Shown here piece by piece: positions 23,621 to 29,207 of a DNA stretch of 29,207 bases (the stretch's first letter is position 1; each line of letters starts with the position of its first letter). The stretch covers positions 1 to 29,207 of the forward strand of contig NZ_CAJPMA010000011.1 in NCBI RefSeq assembly GCF_905371695.1, read 5' to 3'. The translations under genes and the position numbers were made by a program. The DNA is from an uncultured Campylobacter sp. GTDB lineage: Bacteria; Campylobacterota; Campylobacteria; Campylobacterales; Campylobacteraceae. The notes beneath the pieces are model-generated. The model was not told where the DNA came from and made no database searches. It worked only from the letters and a program-made list of their open reading frames with translations.

Positions 23621-23916
23621 TGATAAACGACGTTAATCTAGTACAAAGCGTAAACAAAGCGCAAAATTTGCAAAAAGCAAGCGGGGCGGCGCAAAGCGAT
23701 GGCTTTGCCGATATGCTAAACGAGTCGCTAAAAGAGTTAAACAAAGTACAAGTAAACGCCGATAAAGCGATCGCCGACCTAGCCACGGGCGAGGTAAAAG
23801 ATTTACACCAAGCAGCTATCGCTATCGGCAAAGCGGAAACTAGCATGAAATTAATGCTTGAAATTCGCAACAAGGCATTAAGCGCGTATAAGGAAATTTC
23901 AAGGACGCAAATTTAA
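23620..23916 (+). CDS. fliE: Flagellar hook-basal body protein FliE
   Basis: FliE connects the MS-ring and export gate to the rod. The 98-residue protein has the family features 'FADMLNESLKELNKVQVNADKAI', 'LATGEVKDLHQAAIAIGKAE' and 'MKLMLEIRNKALSAYKEI'. It overlaps flgC by one base (TAATG), indicating translational coupling, and is followed by the PBP gene after 3 nt. Confidence 0.96.
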   Translation: MINDVNLVQSVNKAQNLQKASGAAQSDGFADMLNESLKELNKVQVNADKAIADLATGEVKDLHQAAIAIGKAETSMKLMLEIRNKALSAYKEISRTQI

Positions 23917-23919
23917 TTT

Positions 23920-25740
23920 ATGAACCCCAAAAAGTCCAAAATAACCGTTCTATTTTTATTTATTACGCTAGCGATGATGCTATTCGTGGGGGTTATTTTT
24001 TACCGCGCTACGATCGAGCGTAAGCTGCCGCGGTTACAAACTAGCGACGTAAACACCGCCCAACGCGGAAATATAATCACCAAAGACGGATTTAGCGTGG
24101 CTACCGGACAAAAACTTTATAAAGCTATGGTAGATACCAGAAATATCGACCCCAATAAAAAAGAGCTGTTTATTAAGCTTTATAGCCTTTACAGCGGCGA
24201 TGATCCAAACGCCGTGCGAAAAACGCTAAATTCCGCCAAAGGACAAGTTACTCTTTCATACAAAATCGACGCCAAAAGCGCCGCCTACCTGCAAGAGCTC
24301 GCCAAAAAATTTAGCACCAAAAGCATAATCGTAAGTTATACCGACGAAAAAAACGGAGTAGTTTTACAGCGCGGAATGGACGTAGCCGAAAGCGGCGAAA
24401 ATAGAATTTATATGGCGCAAAGCTCGCTAACGCCCTTGATCGGTTACACCAGAAAGACCGAAAAAGACAATATCACGAAAGTAACGGGCGTAAAAGGCAT
24501 AGAAAAATCCTACGAAGATTATCTAGCCCCGATACAAGACGCTAAGCTGCTAGGACCCAGAGACGTCGGCAATAACATAATTTTAACAAGCGATTCAAAT
24601 TTGGCCAACCGCATAGACGGCTACGATGCGGTGCTTTCGATCCCGCTAAAATTTCAGACCAAATTAGAACGAATTTTGGACGAGAAACGGGAATTTCTAG
24701 ACGCAAACGAGCTAATTTTATGCATAATGAACAGTAAAAACGGAGAAATTTTAGCCCTAGCGTCAAGCTCGCGCTACGACCCGTCAAATATAAGAAAGCA
24801 AGACTATCCGGCGCTAAATTCGAGCGCGACGGAGTATGCGTACGAGGTCGGTTCGGTTTTTAAGCCGTTTATTTTCGCATTGCTTTTACAGGAAAATAAA
24901 ATTAATCCGATGGAGTCGGTAAATACTTATAATGGTAACTATCAACTAGGTAAGCGCATAATCAGAGATACGCACCCCGAAGCTTCTATGAGCGCCGAAG
25001 ACGTCATCGTGCATAGCTCTAATATCGGCATGATTCAGATCGTACAACGGCTTAGCGGACCGGAAATTTACCAAGGGCTATTAAATTTCGGCTTCTCGCA
25101 AAAAACAGGCGTCGATCTGCCTTACGAGCAAGTAGGCATGATGCCGACCGTTAATAAATTGAATTCCTCTACCTACAAAGCTACCGTAAGCTACGGATAC
25201 GGGCTTCAAGCGACGTTTATGCAGCTTTTAAAGGGCTACAACGCTTTTAACAATAAAGGCGTCGAGGTAATCCCGCACGCGGTCGCCTATCTGGAAAAAA
25301 ACGGCAAAAAATTCGAGATCCCGCGCTCGCAGCCTAAACAGGTAATCTCACAAGAAGCGGCAAAAATAATGAAGAGAATTTTAATCAAAGTCGTAGAAAA
25401 AGGCACGGGAGCGGGCACCTATATACCGGGTCTTGAAATCGGCGGGAAAACCGGCACGGCGCACATCGCTTCGGGTCGCGGCGGATATAGCAACACCTAC
25501 AACGGCTCGTTTTTCGGCTTCGTAAACGATAGCATCGGCAACAGCTATACGATAGGCGTACTAGCCCGCAACCCGAAGCGCCCGTATTATTATTTCGGCG
25601 CCCAAAGCGCGCTGCCGTCATTTAAAAAAGCGGTTGAGCTAATGATAGAAGAGGGTTATTTAATCCCCGATTCAAAGGCTGTCGCCGAAGCGCAAGCTAA
25701 AAAAGAGTCCAAAAAACAAACGCCTCCGGCAAAAGACTGA
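23920..25740 (+). CDS. pbpB: FtsI-type penicillin-binding protein 2 (class B transpeptidase)
   Basis: A 606-residue bitopic inner-membrane enzyme that cross-links peptidoglycan, most likely at the division septum. The N-terminal anchor is about residues 9-29 ('VLFLFITLAMMLFVGVIF'), followed by the dimerisation/pedestal domain beginning 'RGNIITKDG'. Transpeptidase motifs are complete: SxxK S312-V-F-K315, SxN S366-S-N368 and KTG K510-T-G512. The C-terminal tail after 'SFKKAVELMIEEGYL' is short and Lys-rich. It begins 3 nt after fliE, the same order I recall in C. jejuni (flgB-flgC-fliE-pbpB). A bidirectional stem-loop follows the stop. Confidence 0.93.
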   Translation: MNPKKSKITVLFLFITLAMMLFVGVIFYRATIERKLPRLQTSDVNTAQRGNIITKDGFSVATGQKLYKAMVDTRNIDPNKKELFIKLYSLYSGDDPNAVRKTLNSAKGQVTLSYKIDAKSAAYLQELAKKFSTKSIIVSYTDEKNGVVLQRGMDVAESGENRIYMAQSSLTPLIGYTRKTEKDNITKVTGVKGIEKSYEDYLAPIQDAKLLGPRDVGNNIILTSDSNLANRIDGYDAVLSIPLKFQTKLERILDEKREFLDANELILCIMNSKNGEILALASSSRYDPSNIRKQDYPALNSSATEYAYEVGSVFKPFIFALLLQENKINPMESVNTYNGNYQLGKRIIRDTHPEASMSAEDVIVHSSNIGMIQIVQRLSGPEIYQGLLNFGFSQKTGVDLPYEQVGMMPTVNKLNSSTYKATVSYGYGLQATFMQLLKGYNAFNNKGVEVIPHAVAYLEKNGKKFEIPRSQPKQVISQEAAKIMKRILIKVVEKGTGAGTYIPGLEIGGKTGTAHIASGRGGYSNTYNGSFFGFVNDSIGNSYTIGVLARNPKRPYYYFGAQSALPSFKKAVELMIEEGYLIPDSKAVAEAQAKKESKKQTPPAKD

Positions 25741-25754
25741 TTGAAAATTTCGCG

Positions 25755-25782
25755 TTTAGCGGGTCAAATTTAACCCGCTAAA
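25755..25782. terminator. Bidirectional terminator between pbpB and the sigma-54-driven small gene
   Basis: TTTAGCGGGT (25755-25764) pairs perfectly over 10 bp with ACCCGCTAAA (25773-25782) around an 8-nt loop. TTTT follows on the plus strand and AAATTTTC follows at short distance on the minus strand. It lies 15 nt after pbpB and 3 nt after the stop of the convergent gene, so it probably serves both. Confidence 0.8.
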
Positions 25783-25784
25783 TT

Positions 25785-26249
25785 TTAAAGAAGCGAAAGT
25801 TCTGCCAAAACGGAGTTTAAATTTACGTTTGAACTTACCACGCCGTCTAAATTCTGCTGACGTTGCAAAATAGTGTTATTTAGCGCGCCGTTGAGTTCCT
25901 TACGGTATTTATTTAAAAACTCGTTTAACGTCTGATTTAGCTCGCTTTTTTCTTCCGCACTCTTATTAGGGTCGTTTAGCCCCAAAAGTTCGCTTAGCTC
26001 CTTTCTTTTTTCGGCTACTTTTTGCTCGATTTTATCTGCGTTAAGTTGAGCCAAATAGCCGTATGCGCCGAGTTTGGCAAGATCGTTTTTAAACCGCTCG
26101 ACGTCGCTTAAAATTTTACTCTCGCCTTCCGCTTCGTCAAGCGCTTTATTTAATATTTCGTCAAAATTAGCGCTCTTTTTTTCGCGACTAGGATTTACGC
26201 CGCTTAACTGCGATAGATACTGCGTTTTTTCGGCATTTATCGCTCTCAT
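25785..26249 (-). CDS. Uncharacterised protein under sigma-54 control (candidate flagellar-regulon member)
   Basis: A 154-residue soluble protein, no signal peptide and no membrane helix. It is strongly helical and charged: 'SANFDEILNKALDEAEGESK' (about 27-46), then 'FKNDLAKLGAYGYLAQLNADK', coiled-coil-like 'EQKVAEKRKELSELLG', a Lys/Glu-rich middle, and a polar C-terminal part 'LQRQQNLDGVVSSNVNLN' with a hydrophobic end 'SVLAELSLL'. I recognise no family. It starts at ATG 26249 with AAGGAGG four bases ahead. A sigma-54 promoter sits about 30 nt upstream and a terminator directly follows, so it is a single-gene unit. The promoter type argues for a flagellar role (export chaperone, rod/hook accessory or regulator), but this is inference. 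Confidence 0.85.
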   Translation of the reverse strand: MRAINAEKTQYLSQLSGVNPSREKKSANFDEILNKALDEAEGESKILSDVERFKNDLAKLGAYGYLAQLNADKIEQKVAEKRKELSELLGLNDPNKSAEEKSELNQTLNEFLNKYRKELNGALNNTILQRQQNLDGVVSSNVNLNSVLAELSLL

Positions 26250-26279
26250 TCGCCCTCCTTTACTTGAAGATAATAGAAG

Positions 26280-26296
26280 TAAGCAATTTTCATTCC
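26280..26296 (-). promoter_or_regulatory. Sigma-54 (RpoN) promoter of the small unknown gene
   Basis: Read on the minus strand: GGAATG (26296-26291), AAAA, TTGCTTA (26286-26280). GG and GC are separated by exactly 10 bases. All bases outside the four-base spacer are identical to the flgB promoter. The element overlaps the last codons and stop of hemH. Transcription would start near 26271, giving a leader of about 22 nt before the ATG at 26249. Confidence 0.85.
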
Positions 26297-27222
26297 TCGG
26301 CGCGATTTAGTATAAATTTAGCAAAATTTTCGCCGTCGTTAGGACAGCCTACGACGTCGTAAAATTTAAAGCCTAGCTCGTCCGCTATGCGTTTATATTC
26401 GATCGCTAGCTCAAAAATCGTCTCAGAATTATCTATACAAAACGAGATAGGATAGATAAGCGCCTTTTTATTTTCGCACTTTTCTAGAGCTTCGTTTAGC
26501 GAAGGTTCTAGCCATTTTACGGGGCCTAGGCGCGACTGGTACGCAAGATTTATTTCTTTAAATTTTATGCCGCGTTCTTTTAAAATTCGCGTTAATTTCT
26601 CGACCTGAAAAATTACGTCCGCCTCGTAAAGATCGCCGCTTGCAATGATGCTTTGAGGCAACGAGTGAGCCGAAAATATCAGCGTTACGTCGCTTATGTC
26701 GGCGCCCACGATTTTATCCGTTATGCTTGAAACCACGATATCGGCGTATTCGTCGCTATCAAAAAACGGACTTGCGACGCGGAAATTTCCTTTGAATTTT
26801 AATTCGTCCGCAGCCTTATAAATTTCATTTAGACTCGACGTAATCGTCGTGATAGAGCGATGCGGATAAAGCGGAAATAAAACGATCTCGCCGAAATTTT
26901 CGTATTTTTTAAGCGTTTCTTTACTAAACGGCGGGGTGTAATTCATCGCAAAATCGACTGCGTCGAATTTTTCGTAAAGCGAAATTTTATCGCAAAGACT
27001 TTGCGTAATCTCGCAAAGAGGCGATTTACCGCCGATTTTCTCGTAATTTTTCCGAGCGGTTTTTACGCGCGCTTTGGTTATAAAAAATGCTAAAATTTTA
27101 CGTAAAATAGGATTTTTTACGCTTAAAATACAAGGGTCGTTAAACATATTTTTTAAAAAAACCTCAACCTCGCCTAAATTCCGCGGACCGCCCATATTTA
27201 GCAGTAAAAGCGCCCTTTTCAT
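26290..27222 (-). CDS. hemH: Ferrochelatase
   Basis: HemH inserts ferrous iron into protoporphyrin IX, the last step of haem synthesis. The 310-residue protein starts 'MKRALLLLNMGGPRNLGEVEVF' (conserved NxGgP), keeps 'MNYTPPF', and has the metal-binding histidine H186 in 'IFSAHSLPQSII' and the acidic motif 'CIDNSETIFELAIEYK'. The ATG overlaps the preceding oxidoreductase-like gene by 4 nt (ATGA), so they are coupled. The 3' end carries the sigma-54 promoter of the next gene. Confidence 0.95.
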   Translation of the reverse strand: MKRALLLLNMGGPRNLGEVEVFLKNMFNDPCILSVKNPILRKILAFFITKARVKTARKNYEKIGGKSPLCEITQSLCDKISLYEKFDAVDFAMNYTPPFSKETLKKYENFGEIVLFPLYPHRSITTITSSLNEIYKAADELKFKGNFRVASPFFDSDEYADIVVSSITDKIVGADISDVTLIFSAHSLPQSIIASGDLYEADVIFQVEKLTRILKERGIKFKEINLAYQSRLGPVKWLEPSLNEALEKCENKKALIYPISFCIDNSETIFELAIEYKRIADELGFKFYDVVGCPNDGENFAKFILNRAEE

Positions 27223-28091
27223 GCAAAAAGCTCCATAATTTTAATAATATCGTCAAGCGTCGATAGTTCGCCTATTTCGCCGCTTACGCAATAGTCGAAA
27301 AATGCGTCGTATTGTACTTTTATCTCGTTTTGATCGGCGTCGATTTTAAGATTTATTTGACCGTCTTCGGTTAGCTCAAAAAGCCTGTTTGCTATTAGAT
27401 CGCCGAAATACGCCCCGCTTTTTGCGTTTATCTCGACGTTAAATCGCTCGAAAGTCCCGCAATGCGAGTTTAAAACGGAGGTTAAAATTTGATTTTTACT
27501 CTTAAATTTTATGAGCGCGTTATCCGACGAACGCGAATTTGTTTTATTGCTAAACGAGCTTGAAAACTCGTAAATTTCGCTTTTTGCGATAGTTTTTGCA
27601 AGGTCTATGCAAGGCAAGCAAAGCCCGCTAATTATATCGGCGCCTAAATTAGGCTTTGAATAAGAGATGTGGATGCCGTAAATTTCGCTTTCTTTGCTTA
27701 GCGCTTTTTGCAGCGAGACGATAGCAGGACGAAATCTATCGCTAAACCCCGCGCAAACGCGAATTTTGGCCGATTTTGCGACGTAGTTCAGCTCTTTTAG
27801 GCGGTCTAAATTTTTAAATCCGCCGCAAGCGATTAGTATATTTTGGCAAAATTTAGCACACTCGTTAAACGCGTCGAAAAGCTCTTTTTGTTCCACGCAA
27901 AGCACGAGAGCCTGCGGATGAGACTGGGCTATAAAATCCTTAAAATTTTCAAACTGCGGAGCGCGGCAAAATTCGTCTTTACAATTTTTATCAAAAACTC
28001 CGCAAACTTCAAATTTATCGGAGCGGCGCAGCTCGGCATAATGCGCCTTCCCGATCGCGCCGTAACCGACGATGCCGATTTTTAGCTTCAT
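27219..28091 (-). CDS. Gfo/Idh/MocA-fold protein lacking the usual EKP motif
   Basis: A 290-residue protein with an N-terminal Rossmann fold: 'KIGIVGYGAIGKAHYAEL' with GxGxxG at residues 9-14, as in Gfo/Idh/MocA NAD(P) oxidoreductases. The segment aligned with the usual Glu-Lys-Pro motif, whose Lys takes part in cofactor or substrate binding, reads 'ACGGF' at residues 88-92, before 'KNLDRLKELNYVAKSAKIRV' and 'CAGFSDRFRPAI' (typical 'GFxxRF'). The protein is also short for the family, usually 320-370. It may be a divergent dehydrogenase or a non-catalytic relative. It is coupled to hemH by a 4-nt overlap; I recall the same pair (Cj0503c-Cj0504c) in C. jejuni. A haem-related role is possible but unproven. 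Confidence 0.8.
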   Translation of the reverse strand: MKLKIGIVGYGAIGKAHYAELRRSDKFEVCGVFDKNCKDEFCRAPQFENFKDFIAQSHPQALVLCVEQKELFDAFNECAKFCQNILIACGGFKNLDRLKELNYVAKSAKIRVCAGFSDRFRPAIVSLQKALSKESEIYGIHISYSKPNLGADIISGLCLPCIDLAKTIAKSEIYEFSSSFSNKTNSRSSDNALIKFKSKNQILTSVLNSHCGTFERFNVEINAKSGAYFGDLIANRLFELTEDGQINLKIDADQNEIKVQYDAFFDYCVSGEIGELSTLDDIIKIMELFA

Positions 28092-28188
28092 AATAAACCC
28101 TAAATTTATTTTTAACCGTAAGCTTAATCAATTTTATTAAATAAACGGCAAAAAATTGAGCTTGTTTTAGGAATTTTATAAATTTTTA

Positions 28189-28197
28189 TGTTAAAAT
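28189..28197 (+). promoter_or_regulatory. Extended -10 promoter of alaS
   Basis: TG-T-TAAAAT preceded by a T-rich run (AATTTTTA), 29 nt before the alaS ATG. It matches the T-rich extended -10 form of Campylobacter sigma-70 promoters. The 135-nt space to the divergent Gfo/Idh gene holds no other feature I can name with confidence. Confidence 0.6.
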
Positions 28198-28226
28198 CGC
28201 CACTATTTTAATTTTAGGACGTAGAA

Positions 28227-29207
28227 ATGGATATTAGAGAGGCTTATTTAAATTTTTTCGCAAGCAAAGGTCACGAGATCATCCCGTCCGCACCGCTAGT
28301 GCCGAACGACGCTACGCTGCTTTTTACAAACGCGGGTATGGTGCCGTTTAAGAGCATTTTCACCGGCGAAGTACCGCGCCCTACCCCGCCCATCCGCACG
28401 AGCTGTCAAACCTGCATCCGCGCAGGCGGCAAGCACAACGACCTAGATAACGTCGGCTACACCGCGCGCCACCACACGTTTTTTGAGATGCTGGGAAATT
28501 TTAGCTTCGGCGAATACTTCAAAAAAGACGCGATCGCGTATGCGTGGGAGTTTGTCACGCAGGTGCTAAAACTACCCAAAGACCGCCTCTACGTCACCGT
28601 TCACGAGAGCGACGACGAGGCATTTGCGCTATGGGAGCAGCACATCGCAAAGGAGCGCATTTATAGATTCGGCGATCACGATAACTTCTGGCAGATGGGC
28701 GATACGGGACCGTGCGGACCGTGCTCGGAGATCTTTTACGACCAAGGCGGCGAGCACTTTAACACGCCTGAGGACTACATGGGCGGCGACGGAGATAGAT
28801 TTCTTGAAATTTGGAACCTGGTTTTCATGCAGTACGAGCGTAGCAGCGACGGCAAGCTAACACCGCTGCCAAAGCCTAGCATCGACACGGGCATGGGGCT
28901 TGAACGCGTCACAGCGATAATGGAAGGCAAATTTAGCAACTACGATAGCTCGCTTTTTATGCCTCTTATCGAGGAAGTCGCAAAGCTTTGCGGCAAGCCT
29001 TACGCTTACGAGAGTGGCGCTAGCTACCGCGTCATCAGCGATCACATCCGCTCGGTGACTTTCCTACTAGCTCAGGGCACTACATTTGACAAAGAGGGCC
29101 GCGGCTACGTGCTTCGCCGTATCCTTCGCCGCGCGATCAGACACGGATATTTACTAGGTATAAAAGAGCCCTTTATGTACCGCCTGGTCGATAAAGTTTG
29201 CGAGCTA
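28227..29207 (+). CDS. alaS: Alanyl-tRNA synthetase, N-terminal part (cut by window edge)
   Basis: AlaRS charges tRNA-Ala. The first 327 codons are present of about 850 expected, and the frame is open to the end. The class II catalytic core is clear: 'MDIREAYLNFFASKGH', 'LLFTNAGMVPFK', 'CQTCIRAGGKHNDLDNVG', 'HHTFFEMLGNFSFGEYFK', 'MGDTGPCGPCSEIFYD', 'FLEIWNLVFMQYER' and 'DTGMGLERVTAIM', then the tRNA-recognition start 'VLRRILRRAIRHGYLLG'. AGGA lies seven bases before the ATG. The editing domain and oligomerisation region lie outside the window. Confidence 0.98.
   Translation, partial: MDIREAYLNFFASKGHEIIPSAPLVPNDATLLFTNAGMVPFKSIFTGEVPRPTPPIRTSCQTCIRAGGKHNDLDNVGYTARHHTFFEMLGNFSFGEYFKKDAIAYAWEFVTQVLKLPKDRLYVTVHESDDEAFALWEQHIAKERIYRFGDHDNFWQMGDTGPCGPCSEIFYDQGGEHFNTPEDYMGGDGDRFLEIWNLVFMQYERSSDGKLTPLPKPSIDTGMGLERVTAIMEGKFSNYDSSLFMPLIEEVAKLCGKPYAYESGASYRVISDHIRSVTFLLAQGTTFDKEGRGYVLRRILRRAIRHGYLLGIKEPFMYRLVDKVCEL

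Noticed and set aside
1..29207. CRISPR array, tRNA/rRNA genes, insertion sequences, prophage or defence genes
   Set aside because: Looked for in the intergenic regions and among the protein products; none found. Nearly all long frames are explained by core genes.

Overview
The window looks like chromosome of a Campylobacter species from the higher-GC group (the C. curvus / C. showae / C. rectus / C. gracilis type). The grounds are protein similarity throughout, very frequent AAATTT/AAATTTTA motifs set between GC-rich codons, extended -10 promoters without clear -35 boxes, sigma-54 flagellar promoters, and gene order that I recall from C. jejuni. No tRNA, rRNA, CRISPR array, insertion sequence or prophage gene was seen. 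Most of the window is tightly packed housekeeping DNA. Species assignment is inference.

Layout. (1) 1-9604, minus strand: a nine-gene run read leftward, yajC-secD-secF-(DUF6394 membrane protein)-leuS-lptE-like-(GGDEF diguanylate cyclase)-folC-mfd, with gaps of 10 nt or less or short overlaps. It combines protein export, leucyl-tRNA charging, LPS assembly, c-di-GMP synthesis, folate metabolism and transcription-coupled repair; mfd runs off the left edge. (2) 9577-11502, plus: lnt (lipoprotein N-acylation) followed by an unknown lipoprotein. (3) 11503-13646, minus: a DUF3861 protein, a gene-poor stretch of about 590 nt with possible decayed ORFs and a 12-bp inverted repeat, then metK. (4) 13786-22622, plus: sstT with an unusual insertion, pepF plus a small unknown protein, and the overlapping chain uvrD-truB-csrA-ispE-smpB-thioredoxin-like lipoprotein. 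(5) 22676-25740, plus: flgB-flgC-fliE-ftsI-type PBP, led by a clear sigma-54 promoter. (6) 25785-28091, minus: a small unknown protein with its own near-identical sigma-54 promoter, then (upstream) hemH and a Gfo/Idh-fold protein. (7) 28227 onward, plus: alaS, cut by the right edge.

From memory of C. jejuni gene order, segments 1-4 resemble the Cj1085c-Cj1106 block, segment 5 the Cj0525c-Cj0528c block, and the right end the Cj0503c-Cj0506 block. The window therefore probably holds at least two rearrangement junctions, at about 22.6 kb and 26.3 kb.

The most interesting point is the pair of matched sigma-54 promoters. One drives the flagellar rod operon. The other lies over the end of hemH and drives an uncharacterised 154-residue, helix-rich, soluble-looking protein, which is therefore a candidate unrecognised flagellar-regulon component. 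Secondary points are a complete GGDEF enzyme with an inhibitory I-site in the Sec/Lpt operon, a roughly 65-residue insertion in SstT, and a Gfo/Idh-fold protein lacking the usual Glu-Lys-Pro motif.
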